This document shows, in pieces, positions 52,058-62,100 of a stretch of 64,000 bases of DNA. The DNA comes from Novosphingobium sp. PC22D (GTDB lineage: Bacteria; Pseudomonadota; Alphaproteobacteria; Sphingomonadales; Sphingomonadaceae). Where the stretch lies: positions 310,001 to 374,000 of the forward strand of contig NZ_MWMO01000002.1 of NCBI RefSeq assembly GCF_002556635.1, written 5' to 3'. Within the stretch, counting starts at the first letter, position 1. Each line of letters opens with the position of its first letter. The notes beneath the pieces are model-generated. The model saw nothing but the letters and a program-made list of their open reading frames with translations, made no database searches and was not told the DNA's origin. The translations under genes were made by a program, and so were the position numbers.

Positions 52058-53362
52058 ATGCTACTGGCGCGGCCGATGGCCCGCTTCTCCGCCCATGATC
52101 GCGACCCGCTGGTCTGGTGCATCGCGATCGCCGCGGCGTTCCTCGCGCTGGCCGTCTGGCGCCTCGGCATTCCCACGCGGCTCTATTTCGACGAAGTCCA
52201 CTACGTCCCCGCCGCGCGCAAGCTGCTCGAACTGAAAGCGGCCAACCGCGAGCATCCGCTGTTCGCCAAGGAGCTGATCGCCGCCTCGATCCGGCTGTTC
52301 GGCGACACCTCGTGGGCCTGGCGGCTGCCCTCGGTGGTCTGCGGCGGCGTGGGCCTGTTCGCCTTCTCGCGCCTCGTATGGTGGTCGAGCCGGCGGCGGC
52401 GCGCGACGATCCTCGCCGCGCTGCTGCTCGCGACCAACTTCACCTGGTTCATCCAGAGCCGGATCGCCATGCTCGACATGGTGAGCGCCGGGCTGCTGAT
52501 GGTCGGGCTGTGGCAATTCGCCGCGGCGCTCGCGGCGCCGGCCGCGAAAGCGCGCTGGCGCCTGCTCGCGGCGGGCGTGGCGCTCGGCCTCTCGATGGGC
52601 GCGAAATGGAGCGGCGTTCCCGCGATCGTCCTGCCCGGCCTCGCCTTCCTGGCGCTGCGCGTCCGCAGCGCCGGGCCGGTCTTCATCGGCAGGCGCGGCG
52701 CGGGCCCGATCTCCGGCGTGACGATGGCCGAGGCGGTCTTCTTCCTCGGCCTGCTGCCGCTCGCCGTCTACTGGGCGACCTACGCGCCCGCGTTCTTCTA
52801 TCCGGTCGGCTGGAAGCTCGATCCGCTGAACGTGATCGGGCAGCACGAATTCATGATCCGGCTGCAGGACAGCGTGCGCAAACCGCATCCCTACCGCAGC
52901 TTCTGGTACCAGTGGATCGTCGACTGGCGCGCGATATGGTATCTCTACGAGCCGGTCGACGGCGCCCAGCGCGGGATCGTGCTGATCGGCAATCCCTTCT
53001 CGATGCTGGCGGGACTGCCCGCGCTGCTGTGGTGCCTGTGGCAGGGCCTGCGCCGCAAGCGGGCCTACCTGCTCGGCTTCGTCGTGCTCTATGCCGCGTG
53101 CCTGGGCATGTGGGTGGTGAACGGCAAGCCGATCCAGTTCTACTACCACTACCTGCTGCCGGGCGCGTTCCTGATGGCCTGCCTGGCCTTCGCGCTCGAT
53201 GACCTGTGGAGCCGCCGCGACCGCTGGCGCTGGCTTGCCCCGCTCTCGCTGATCGCGACCTTCGCGATGTTCGCGTACTTCTTCCCGATCATCTCGGCGA
53301 TGCAACTGGCCGACGGCAAGCGGGCCTACGCGAAGTGGATGTGGCTAGATTCCTGGCGCTGA
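52058..53362 (+). CDS. PMT-family (GT39) dolichyl-phosphate-mannose-type mannosyltransferase
   Basis: A 434-residue integral membrane glycosyltransferase. The first periplasmic loop has YFDEVHYVPAARK, the acidic DE pair expected of GT39, then EHPLFAKELIAAS. TWFIQSRIAMLDMVSAG and FYYHYLLPGAF in later helices are also typical. It uses a lipid-phosphate sugar (made by enzymes like the neighbour at 53412) to glycosylate an exported protein or lipid. ATG at 52058 has GGGACGG three bases upstream; ATG 52076 is an alternative. Confidence 0.9.
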   Translation: MLLARPMARFSAHDRDPLVWCIAIAAAFLALAVWRLGIPTRLYFDEVHYVPAARKLLELKAANREHPLFAKELIAASIRLFGDTSWAWRLPSVVCGGVGLFAFSRLVWWSSRRRRATILAALLLATNFTWFIQSRIAMLDMVSAGLLMVGLWQFAAALAAPAAKARWRLLAAGVALGLSMGAKWSGVPAIVLPGLAFLALRVRSAGPVFIGRRGAGPISGVTMAEAVFFLGLLPLAVYWATYAPAFFYPVGWKLDPLNVIGQHEFMIRLQDSVRKPHPYRSFWYQWIVDWRAIWYLYEPVDGAQRGIVLIGNPFSMLAGLPALLWCLWQGLRRKRAYLLGFVVLYAACLGMWVVNGKPIQFYYHYLLPGAFLMACLAFALDDLWSRRDRWRWLAPLSLIATFAMFAYFFPIISAMQLADGKRAYAKWMWLDSWR

Positions 53363-53411
53363 GGCGGTTCCCCGCGGTGGCCTATGCCGGCCCCAGCCAA
53401 GAATACGCCGC

Positions 53412-54584
53412 TCAGGTGCCGTATTTGCCCCAGACGAACTTGGACGACAGAGCGAAGTTCCACACCGAGGCGATGACGATGCCAACCAGCGCAGCCGGGT
53501 ATTCGTGGATGCCGTAGCGCACAAGGATCGCGGCCACGCCGACATTGGCGGTGAGGCCGATCAGGCAAGTGAGGCCGAATTTCGCCCAGCCGCGCAGCAA
53601 GGGGACGAAGCCGGTCAGCCGCTTGTCGGCATAAGTCAGCGCGTTGTTGAGGAAGAAGTTGAAGGTCATCGCGGTGAGCGCGGCGATGGTCTGCGCCACT
53701 TCGAAGGCGGTGACGAGTTGGCCCTTGAGCGGCGGGCCGCCGAATACGGCAAGAATCGCGGAGAGCACCGCCATGTGCACCACCACGCCCATCGCGCCGA
53801 TCGTGCCGAACAGCGCGAAGCGGGTCGGGATGATGCGGCCCAGCCACTTGTCATAGAGGCCGACCAGGAATTCGAACACCACGGTCCGGTCGAGCTTGCT
53901 CTCGCCTTCGGCGCGGGCCGCGAACGACATCGGGAATTCCTTCACGCGCAACGGAGTCTCCACAGTGGCGAGAATATCGAGGAGGATCTTGAAGCCGACG
54001 CCCGAAAGCCGGTGGGCATCGGCGCGCAGCGTGGCCGCGCGCAGCATGAAGAACCCGCTCATCGGATCGCTCAGCGTCACGCCGGTGACCTTTCGCGCGA
54101 GGCGGTTGGCGAGGCCCGAGGCCTTGACCCGGTCCGGCCGGCCCCACTCCTCGGTGCTGGCGCCGTCGCAGAAGCGCGAGGCATAGGCGAGATCGAATTC
54201 GCCCGAGGTCACCGCCTTGAGCATCTCGGGCAGCAGGCGCGGATCGTGCTGGTGGTCGGCATCCATTACCGCGACGACGGGCGCGGCAGTCGCGCACATG
54301 CCCTCGATCGCGGCGGACGACAGCCCGCGCCGGCCGATCCGCTCGATCACCCGCACGCGCGGATCGTTGAGCGCAATCGCGCGAGCTTCGTCGGAGGTGC
54401 CGTCGGGGCTGTTGTCGTCGACGACGATCGCTTCCCAGGCAATGCCTTGCAGCGCTTCGTCGAGCCGCTCGATCATGGGGCCGAGGTTCTTGCGCTCGTT
54501 GAAGGTCGGCAGCACGACGGCAAGCTCCAGCGGCTTGACGGCGGCATCGACGGCCTGAGCCAGATTGTCGCGAACCAAATGCAT
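53412..54584 (-). CDS. GT2 polyprenol-phosphate sugar synthase fused to GtrA membrane domain
   Basis: A 390-residue fusion. The N-terminal 235 residues are a dolichol-phosphate-mannose-synthase-like GT2: LAVVLPTFNERKNL, VVDDNSPDGTSDEA, VMDADHQHDP (DxD) and DPMSGFFMLR. The C-terminal part (about 255-390) is a four-helix GtrA domain (RFALFGTIGAMGVVVHMAVL, then FNFFLNNALTYADKRL). It makes a lipid-phosphate sugar and probably flips it, feeding the PMT-type transferase encoded next door. Confidence 0.93.
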   Translation of the reverse strand: MHLVRDNLAQAVDAAVKPLELAVVLPTFNERKNLGPMIERLDEALQGIAWEAIVVDDNSPDGTSDEARAIALNDPRVRVIERIGRRGLSSAAIEGMCATAAPVVAVMDADHQHDPRLLPEMLKAVTSGEFDLAYASRFCDGASTEEWGRPDRVKASGLANRLARKVTGVTLSDPMSGFFMLRAATLRADAHRLSGVGFKILLDILATVETPLRVKEFPMSFAARAEGESKLDRTVVFEFLVGLYDKWLGRIIPTRFALFGTIGAMGVVVHMAVLSAILAVFGGPPLKGQLVTAFEVAQTIAALTAMTFNFFLNNALTYADKRLTGFVPLLRGWAKFGLTCLIGLTANVGVAAILVRYGIHEYPAALVGIVIASVWNFALSSKFVWGKYGT

Positions 54585-54628
54585 CTAACGCCCGCTATAC
54601 AGAATTCGTAAATATCCGTTTAGCCTGT

Positions 54629-55687
54629 TTACAGATTCGCCAGAACCGCGTCGCCGATCTCGCGCGTTCCGGCCTTTCCGCCCAGATCGCCGCCACGGAC
54701 ACCCGCCGTCAGCGCCTTGGCCACCGCCGCCTCGATCCGCGCCGCCTCGGCTTCGAGCTGGTAGCTGTGACGCAGCAGCATCGCTGCCGAGAGGATCGTC
54801 GCCATCGGATTGGCGAGGCCCTGCCCCGCGATGTCGGGCGCCGATCCGTGGATCGGCTCGTACAGGCCGAACGTGCCCTCGGCCAGCGAGGCCGAGGCGA
54901 GCAGGCCGATCGAGCCGACGCACATGCTCGCCTGGTCGGAAAGGATGTCGCCGAACATATTGCCGGTGACGATCACATCGAACTGGCCGGGATTCTTGAC
55001 GAGCTGCATCGCCGCGTTGTCGACGTACATGTGGCTGAGTTCGACGTCCGGGTATTCGGCGGCGACCTCGATCACCACGTCGCGCCAGAGCTGCGAGGTC
55101 TCGAGCACGTTGGCCTTGTCGACCGAGCACAATTTGCCGCCGCGCCCCCGGGCGGCGGTGAAGGCGGTGTGCGCGATGCGCCGCACTTCGTCCTCGGCGT
55201 AGGACATGATGTCATAGCCCTCGCGCCGCCCGTCGGGCGTGGTGCGGCGGCCCTTCTCGCCGAAATAGACGTCGCCGTTCAGTTCGCGCACGATCAGCAG
55301 GTCGATCGTCGAGGCGACTTCGGCGCGCAGCGTGGTGAGATCCTCAAGCCCCTCGAACACCGTAGCGGGGCGCAGGTTGGCGAACAGGCCCAGTTCCTTG
55401 CGCAGCCCCAGCACCGCCTGTTCGGGCCGCAGATGGCGTTCGAGGTGGTCGAGATCGAAATCGCCCACGGCGCCGAACAGGATCGCGCCGCACGAGCGCG
55501 CGATCTCCAGCGTCTCGGCCGGCAGCGGATGCCCGTGTTTGCGGTATGCGGCCCCGCCGACGTCGCCCTCGATCAGGTCCAGCCCGGGAAGATCGAGCGC
55601 TTCGAGGACGCGCACGGCCTCTCCGACAACCTCCGGCCCGATCCCGTCCCCCGCAAAAACCGCGATCCGCATGTTGGCGCCGCTCAC
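54629..55687 (-). CDS. leuB: 3-isopropylmalate dehydrogenase
   Basis: A 352-residue NAD-dependent enzyme of leucine biosynthesis. Marks: [58 protein letters not shown], the substrate loop [63 protein letters not shown] (quoted as [13 protein letters not shown]) and [18 protein letters not shown]. The preferred start is GTG at 55687, placed 7 bases after GGAGGG; the ATG at 55672 is less well placed. The Shine-Dalgarno overlaps the recO stop codon. Confidence 0.96.
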   Translation of the reverse strand: MSGANMRIAVFAGDGIGPEVVGEAVRVLEALDLPGLDLIEGDVGGAAYRKHGHPLPAETLEIARSCGAILFGAVGDFDLDHLERHLRPEQAVLGLRKELGLFANLRPATVFEGLEDLTTLRAEVASTIDLLIVRELNGDVYFGEKGRRTTPDGRREGYDIMSYAEDEVRRIAHTAFTAARGRGGKLCSVDKANVLETSQLWRDVVIEVAAEYPDVELSHMYVDNAAMQLVKNPGQFDVIVTGNMFGDILSDQASMCVGSIGLLASASLAEGTFGLYEPIHGSAPDIAGQGLANPMATILSAAMLLRHSYQLEAEAARIEAAVAKALTAGVRGGDLGGKAGTREIGDAVLANL

Positions 55688-55691
55688 CGTA

Positions 55692-56300
55692 TTACCCTCC
55701 TTCGATCCGTGCCAGCCGCTCGCGCAGCATGGCGCGCGCCGCCATAACATCCGATCGACGTTCGGCAAGCGCATAGCGTTCGAGCTGGCGCCCGAGCTTG
55801 TCGAACGCACCGAGATAGTCCGCCCACGCGCCCTCGGCGGGCGGCGCGCTGCCCCCGCCATAGCCGAGTTCGCGCAACAGCAGCGTTTCGTAGGAAAGCA
55901 AGGGACCCGCCCAGCGCCGCGCGGAGGGGGCGACGCAGATCGCCTCGATCAGGGCCGCGAGCGCCGAATGCAGCGCGGGATAGGCGTGACGCTCGGGCAA
56001 GGCGGCCGCCGCGAGCGCGGTCACCCAGGCGAGCGCGGCAGCGGGCAGCGGCTCGCTCATCCAGGGGCCGCGGCTGCGCACCAGTTCGAGCCGCGCGAAC
56101 GGCAGGCGTCCCTCCGACTTCGCGCGCACCTCGGCGGCGACTTCGTTGCCGGGGATGAGCAAGGGGCGCAAGTGCCGTCCGCGCCCGCCCGCGACATAGG
56201 CGCCGACCATGCCGTGCCGCGCGGTCATCAGCTTCGCGATCACGGCGGTCTCGCCATGCGGCCGCGCCGCGCAGACGATCGCGGTCTCAGAGAAGTTCAC
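55692..56300 (-). CDS. recO: DNA repair protein RecO
   Basis: A 202-residue RecO, which anneals ssDNA and loads RecA with RecFR. It begins at GTG 56300 overlapping the preceding gene by 4 bases. The OB-fold N-terminus reads [28 protein letters not shown] (quoted as [14 protein letters not shown]), then [17 protein letters not shown]. The helical C-terminal half includes [14 protein letters not shown]. It lacks the Cys zinc cluster found in some RecO proteins, and is shorter than E. coli RecO. The frame is open further upstream, but only as overlap with the membrane-protein gene. Confidence 0.9.
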   Translation of the reverse strand: MNFSETAIVCAARPHGETAVIAKLMTARHGMVGAYVAGGRGRHLRPLLIPGNEVAAEVRAKSEGRLPFARLELVRSRGPWMSEPLPAAALAWVTALAAAALPERHAYPALHSALAALIEAICVAPSARRWAGPLLSYETLLLRELGYGGGSAPPAEGAWADYLGAFDKLGRQLERYALAERRSDVMAARAMLRERLARIEGG

Positions 56301-56809
56301 CGCTCCGCGCGCGGCCAGGACCGCAGCATGCCCAAAAGTCCGATCACGCCCCACACGAAGCCGAACGCCGCGCAAGTGGCGAGCGCCTCGCTGCCGAGCA
56401 GGATGACGAACGCCTCGCGGTCGACCGGCAAGTCGCGCGGCGGGCCGAGCAATCGAGCGAGGACGAACCGGACGTAGAGGAACACGGCAAGGATCGGAAA
56501 GGCGACCGCGAGCAGCGGCAGCCGCCGCACCGCGAGCGTCCCGACCAGCCACAGGACGACGACGGCGAAGGGCACCAGCAGGCTCAGCCCCTCAAGATCG
56601 CCGTTGGACGCCGACAAGTCGGCGCGCGCGAGCGCGAGGGCCGACTGGTAGTGCCAGGCAAGCGGCAGCAGCGCGGGCACCAGCGCGATACCGGGAAGCC
56701 AGCGCGGGGTCGCATCGCCCAGCCGCGCACAGGCCCAGCGCCCTATCGCTCGGCCCGCCGCCAGCGAAACCACGCACCCAAGGACGAACAGGAAACCGAA
56801 AAGCAGCAT
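56297..56809 (-). CDS. Unknown membrane protein upstream of recO
   Basis: A 170-residue protein with about five membrane segments (for example LLFGFLFVLGCVVSLAAGRAIG and LSLLVPFAVVVLWLVGTLAV). It is not recognised. It is coupled to recO by a 4-base overlap and is probably expressed with it and leuB. Short charged loops give no catalytic clue. Confidence 0.7.
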   Translation of the reverse strand: MLLFGFLFVLGCVVSLAAGRAIGRWACARLGDATPRWLPGIALVPALLPLAWHYQSALALARADLSASNGDLEGLSLLVPFAVVVLWLVGTLAVRRLPLLAVAFPILAVFLYVRFVLARLLGPPRDLPVDREAFVILLGSEALATCAAFGFVWGVIGLLGMLRSWPRAER

Positions 56810-56885
56810 GCCGGCCGGTCGATGGCGCAGTTCGGCCCGGCGGGCAACAGCGCCCGTGCCGAAACCGTGATCGTCGCGCCGCGGC

Positions 56886-57137
56886 CTACTTGGCGTTCAG
56901 CCGCGCCTCGAGTTCTTCGACGCGCTTCTTGAGGGTTTCGGCCTCTTCACGCGCGGTTGCGGCCATTTCCTTGACCGCGTCGAATTCCTCGCGGCTGACG
57001 AAATCCATGTCACCCACGAATTCCTTGAAGCGCTCACGCGCGGAATCGCGAGCCTCGCGTCCCATCCCGGCGACGGTACCGGCGGCGCTGTTCATCAGCT
57101 TGACGAAGTCGGAGACGAAGGGGTTTTCGCTTTGCAT
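56886..57137 (-). CDS. UbiK/BMFP-family accessory protein
   Basis: An 83-residue protein. Starts MQSENPFVSDFVKLMNSAAG, followed by SARERFKEFVGDMDFVSREEF and a C-terminal coiled coil (REEAETLKKRVEELEARLNAK). This arrangement of amphipathic helix and C-terminal coiled coil is that of the BMFP/UbiK family (YqiC), trimeric membrane-associated proteins that assist ubiquinone biosynthesis. It should act at the inner membrane. Confidence 0.85.
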   Translation of the reverse strand: MQSENPFVSDFVKLMNSAAGTVAGMGREARDSARERFKEFVGDMDFVSREEFDAVKEMAATAREEAETLKKRVEELEARLNAK

Positions 57138-57178
57138 ACTGCTTAGGTGGCAGCCTTCGCGGCCGGAAACAAGAGCCC

Positions 57179-57733
57179 TCAGAACTCGATTCGCTGCACC
57201 GCCCCGCTCACTTCGACACTCTCCGTGACGGGGTTGAGCACGTGCAGTTCCCAGTTGAGGTACGTCGCGAAGCCGATCCAGAGGAGATAGGGCACCAGCA
57301 GCAGCGCGGCGATCGGCCGGACGCGGTAGAACAGGAGGATCGTCGCCAGCACCGCGAGATCGAGCAGCGCGATCACCACGAGCGCCGCGAGAATATCGTG
57401 CATGGCGAAGAAAACCGGCGACCAGGCGAGATTGAGCGCGGCCTGAACCACGAACACGACTACGGCGGGGCCGCGACCCGGCGCGCCGCGCGCCGCGAAG
57501 ATCACCGCCAGCGCAATCCCCATCAGTACGTAGAGAATCGGCCACACGATGCCGAAGGTGGAGGCTGGCGGGTAGGCGGCGGGCTTGACCAGCGTCGCGA
57601 ACCAGACGTTCCCGGCCCCGCTGCCCGAAAGCGTTCCCGAAAGCAGCCCGAGCAGGAGCATCGTCGGTACGGTCAGCAGCGTCCATCGCAAGAGCCCGGC
57701 CCGGAGCTGACCGGTTGAAGCAATCACATTCAT
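57179..57733 (-). CDS. TspO/MBR family membrane protein
   Basis: A 184-residue protein with five membrane helices. Family marks: WFATLVKPAAYPPASTFGIVWPILYVLMGIAL (quoted as KPAAYPPASTFGIVWPILY), NLAWSPVFFAMHD, and PYLLWIGFATYLNWELHVLN. TspO binds porphyrins and other hydrophobic ligands and modulates tetrapyrrole or stress responses in photosynthetic alphaproteobacteria. It begins at ATG 57733. Confidence 0.93.
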   Translation of the reverse strand: MNVIASTGQLRAGLLRWTLLTVPTMLLLGLLSGTLSGSGAGNVWFATLVKPAAYPPASTFGIVWPILYVLMGIALAVIFAARGAPGRGPAVVVFVVQAALNLAWSPVFFAMHDILAALVVIALLDLAVLATILLFYRVRPIAALLLVPYLLWIGFATYLNWELHVLNPVTESVEVSGAVQRIEF

Positions 57734-57819
57734 GAGCGGCGCAGTCTCCCGAATCGAGCAGGGGCCCCGTGTTTATTAAGAAATGCTAACGATGGTGCAA
57801 TGCGACAGTCCGCCCGATA

Positions 57820-58581
57820 TCAGCCCCTTTTGGCCCAAATCAGGAATTCGATGTTGCCTTCGGGGCCCTTGATCGGGCTTTCGACGAGTCCGCGCACATC
57901 CCAATCGGAGCATTCGAGCCATTCGCGCACCTCGCCGCAAACCCGCTCGTGCAGCGCCGCATCGCGGACGACACCGCCCTTGCCCACTTCGCCGCGCCCC
58001 ACCTCGAACTGCGGCTTGATCAGCGCGACGAGCGTGCACGCGGGCGCGGCCAGCCGCAGCGGAGCCTCCAGCACCTTGGCCAGCCCGATGAAACTCGCAT
58101 CGCACACCACCCAGTCGCACGGCGCATCGATCAGTTCGGGCGTGAGAAGCCGCGCGCTGGTTTTCTCCAGCACCGTGACGCGCGGGTCCTGCCGCAGCTT
58201 CCAGGCGAGCTGGTTGGTGCCCGAATCGACCGCGAAGACGCGCTCGGCCCCTTTCGTCAGCAGCACGTCGGTGAAACCGCCGGTTGAACTGCCGATGTCC
58301 ATCGCAACCGCGCCGTTCGGGTCCAGCCCGAAGTGCTCGATCGCATGGGCGAGCTTGATTCCGCCGCGCGAAACCCAGGGATGATCGCGCCCGCGCACTT
58401 CGAGCGCGACGTCGGTGGAGACCGTTTGTCCGGCCTTGGCGATCTTGGTTTCGCCCGCGAAGACAACGCCCGCCATGATCAGCGCCTGCGCGCGGGTGCG
58501 GCTCTCGGCGAGGCCGCGCTCGACGAGCAACTGGTCGACCCGGCTTTTTGCGCCGGCTGGAGTCTTGGGCGGGACGGTCAT
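57820..58581 (-). CDS. tlyA: TlyA-family 16S/23S rRNA 2'-O-methyltransferase
   Basis: A 253-residue protein. An S4-like RNA-binding segment (about residues 12-70; RVDQLLVERGLAESRTRAQALIMAGVV, quoted as RGLAESRTRAQALIMAGVV) precedes the RrmJ/FtsJ methyltransferase with SAM site AMDIGSSTGGFTDVLL and VCDASFIGLAKVLEAPLRL, and IKPQFEVGRGEVGKGGVV. It methylates ribose in rRNA in its relatives; some are called haemolysin by historical name. Start at ATG 58581; an ATG at 58620 is less likely. Confidence 0.93.
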   Translation of the reverse strand: MTVPPKTPAGAKSRVDQLLVERGLAESRTRAQALIMAGVVFAGETKIAKAGQTVSTDVALEVRGRDHPWVSRGGIKLAHAIEHFGLDPNGAVAMDIGSSTGGFTDVLLTKGAERVFAVDSGTNQLAWKLRQDPRVTVLEKTSARLLTPELIDAPCDWVVCDASFIGLAKVLEAPLRLAAPACTLVALIKPQFEVGRGEVGKGGVVRDAALHERVCGEVREWLECSDWDVRGLVESPIKGPEGNIEFLIWAKRG

Positions 58582-58629
58582 GGGGATGCGGGGCTTGTGA
58601 TAGACCAAGAGTGATTCCATACGAAGGCC

Positions 58630-59160
58630 ATGATGGCAATCCGCCCCCTCGCTCTCCTCGCGGTCCTCGGCGCGATGGCCCTTGCCGCGTCCTGCTCGGA
58701 TCGCCGCGTCATTCCCGCGCCCGCACCGACGACGCCTCCACCCGCCGCGCCCCGGCCCTTGCCGACGACGGCGCCGCCCGTCGACTGGCAGGACGCACCG
58801 ATCACGCCGGGCGACTGGACCTGGGGCATGGTCTCCGGGCAATCGGTCGCGCGCTTCGCGAATGGGCTGTTCGCGATGCGGTGCAACGTTTCGGACCGCA
58901 CCGTCAGCCTGATTCGCGCCGGCGCGCCAGCCGAGGAAGTGCCGATGACGGTGATCACCGAGAAGAGCACGCGCACGCTGGTCGCGAGGCGCCAGCCGAG
59001 CGCTTCGCCGACGATCGAGGCGCGGCTCGGCGCACGCGATCCGCTGCTCGATGCCATGGCCTTCAGCCGGGGCCGATTCGCCATTGCGAGCGGCGGGCAG
59101 CCGACGCTCTATGTTCCGAGCTGGCCCGAAGTGAGCCGCGTGATCGAGGATTGCCGCTGA
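58630..59160 (+). CDS. Hypothetical lipoprotein
   Basis: A 176-residue protein with a lipoprotein signal (LLAVLGAMALAASC) and a Pro/Thr-rich linker (residues 28-50). The remainder (PGDWTWGMVSGQSVARFANGLFAMRC, quoted as GDWTWGMVSGQSVA) has two further Cys (MRCNVS and the last residues EDCR), perhaps disulfide-bonded. Function unknown; divergent from tlyA and convergent with the protease. Confidence 0.8.
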   Translation: MMAIRPLALLAVLGAMALAASCSDRRVIPAPAPTTPPPAAPRPLPTTAPPVDWQDAPITPGDWTWGMVSGQSVARFANGLFAMRCNVSDRTVSLIRAGAPAEEVPMTVITEKSTRTLVARRQPSASPTIEARLGARDPLLDAMAFSRGRFAIASGGQPTLYVPSWPEVSRVIEDCR

Positions 59161-59184
59161 GGCAGCGGGCCGGCCACGGCATCG

Positions 59185-62100
59185 TTACCCCAGATCGTAA
59201 ACCCCTTGGAGCGCCGACAGCGTCGCGGCAAGCGGCGGTGCGAGATCGGTCGGATCGAGCGGCTGCGCCGTTGCCACGCTAGTCCCGGTGATCTGCGCCC
59301 CGTCGAGAACGATCGCGCCCGCCTCGACGTCGATCGTCAGCGTGCGCACGTCGAACTCGCCGAATACCAGCAGCGTCTCGCCAAGGCCCACGGGAATCGC
59401 CGCCCGCGCGTCTTCCGAGAACACCACCAGCGTGCTGCCGTCGCGGTAGGCGGCGAAATCGGCCGCCGGCCCCTCAAACTCGATGCGGTCCCCGCCGAGG
59501 TTGAACGAGGGATCGAAGGTCATGTCGCCGAACAGGCGCACGACCGTCTCGCCGCCGCCGGCGGTGCCGAAGACCTGATAATCGCCCCCGAGAATGGCCG
59601 AGGCACCGGCCTCGAACAGCGCGCGGGCGCCGCTTTCGGGATCGAGCGCAACGGTGGATGCGGTATCGTCGGGCGCCGCAAGGATCGCCGCCGGCGCGCC
59701 GGTGACCGTCTGCGCGCCGATCCTGACGCTCGCGCTCGCGGCGTCGATCGCGAGCAGGCGCGCGCCGTCGTCGAAAACGATCGCGACGCCGGCCGGGCCG
59801 AGCGGCAGGTTCACCGTCCCCACCGGTCCCGCGATGCTCGCGAGCGAACCGGAGGCGGCGATCGTGTAGTCGGCAGCCTCGCCCGCGAAGCGAATGACGT
59901 CGCCGCCCCGGTTGAACGAGGGGTCGAGGGTCACGATCGAGTCGCTGCCGGTCACCGTGAAGTCCTGCGCGCCGGTCGTGCCGAAAACGCGGGCCCGGCC
60001 GCCCAGTTCGCCCGCGAAACCGGTGCTGGCGATGATCTGGATGCCCGGCGGCGCGGTGATCTCCACCTGTATGTCCTGGCGCGTTTCCAGCCCGCCGGGA
60101 TCGCTCACGGTGACCGCGAAGCTGTCCATCCCCGCATATCCGGCATCGGGTGAATAGGCGACGCTGAGTTCGCCCTCGCCCACCTGCGTCAGCACCGCCG
60201 TGCCGTGGCGCGGCGCGCTCAGCGCATACGTCAGCGGATCGCCGTTGGGATCGCTGATCAGCAGGACGAAGGTCGTCGTAGCACCTTCTTCCACCCAGAT
60301 GCTGCGCGCGCCGCTGATGACGGGCGGATCGGCCGCGACTTCGAGCGCGGCGGTCTCGGAGAGGCGGTAGAGACCATCGGCGAACGAGAAATACTCGACA
60401 TCGCGCAGCGTATCGGTGCCCTCCGCGCTGGATATCTGCACCAGCCCCTTGGCATCGACGCGCACAGTGTAGTCGGCCGCCGCGCCGAGATAGAACGCGG
60501 TGTCGACTTCCGCCCCGCCGTCGAGAAAATCGTCGCCGCCCGCCCCCGTCAGGTCGTCGTTGCCGAAACCGCCATAGAGGCGGTCGTTGCCATCCGCGCC
60601 GAGCAGGACGTCGTTGCCCTCGCCGCCGTCGAACCATGCGCCGATCAGGCTGCCGGCCTGCGCCCGGGCGTCGGTGACGAGCGAGACGTTGAGTTCGTAT
60701 CGCGCGTTCTGCGGCAGCGAGAAGCCGTAAAACTCCGAAACCTCGATGATGTAGGTCTCGCCCGCGACGAGATCGGTGAGTTCGAGGAAACTGTCGTAGA
60801 TGTTGGCGCTGCCGGCATCGACGATCTCGCCGTCGTCGTTCTCCGCGACGAGCCCGCCTTGCGCATCGAACACGGTCAGATAGGAATCGAAGGCGAAGCT
60901 GTTGTCGACGTCGATGATCGCGCGGCCGTCCGTGCCCGCGGTGAAACTGTAGTACTGCGGTCCGCCGCCCCCGCCCAGGGCATGGACCCGCACGCTGGCC
61001 ATGCCGGGGTCCGCGTCGAGCCCCGCATCGTCCGCGTCCACTGCAAACAGGCCATCGAGCGAGAAGGCATCGGCCATGGTCAGGCCGTCAATCGCGCTCT
61101 GTGGGCGAAAGACTTCGTTCGAGGCATCGGCGTCGATCCGCCCGGCGCCCGCGACCATGCGGTCGTCGCCCAATCCGCCGATCGCGCCTTCGATGGTGAC
61201 CAGCGTGTCCGAACCGTACCCCGTCGCGCGGCCCGCGCCGAGATCGATCACGAGGTCCGCCGCGACATCGGTGTAGCTGACGATGTCGAAGCCGCCGCCG
61301 CCCACCAGCCGGTTGTCGGCGCCGTTACCGTGGATCAGATCGTCGCCCGTTCCGCCTTGCGCATTCTCGACGACGACGCCGTTGGCGATGGTGAATCCGC
61401 CGATCACGCCGCCGATCCACGACACGAAGCCGCCGCCGCCCGGCTCGTCGCGCAAGGTCGCGGCGCGCAGATCGATGGTCGCTCCCATGCCGGTGGAATC
61501 GGATGCGGAGATAACGTCAGTGCCGCCCGCGTCCCAGATCGTCGTCCAGCCCGTGCCCGGTTCGTTTGCTTCGGGGAGCCGATAGCCGTTGTTGCCCGTG
61601 GCGGTCGCCGTGTTGGCACCGTAGATCGACTGGATCGCGGCGATGTCGAACGCGGCCGGCCCGATCACCCAGCCGTAGTCGTAAGTCTGCGAATAGCCGA
61701 CCTCGAGATAGCCGGAATTGTAACCCATCGTTACGAAGACGCCCTGGTTGAGCTGGTTCTCGCCAAGCACGAAGGGTCCGTCGACACCGGGGAAGACGAG
61801 GCGGTCCGGGCCGTCGGTATCGTCGGCATGGGGATGGTTGAGGCCGAGGCCGTGCCCGGTCTCGTGAACGAAGGTCGAGAAGGTGTACCCGCCCGGCGCC
61901 ACGCTGCCCGCCGAGAACAGCCCGTCGGCATCGCTGTAGGTGCCGCTCAGCGTCCCCGCGAAGGGCAGCGTGTGAAAAGCGAGCGAGCCGTCGTCGAGCG
62001 TGCGGATCTTCTCGATCCAGTCGTAGGCCTGCGTGGTTCCGGTGCCCCGGTAAGGGCCCGCTTCCTCGACGAAATTGACGTTTGCCACCGCCGCCCATGT

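Noticed and set aside
60500..60660. Tandem DNA repeats suggestive of a repeat array
   Set aside because: They are codons for RTX calcium-binding GGxGxD repeats within the protease gene, not a CRISPR or satellite array.
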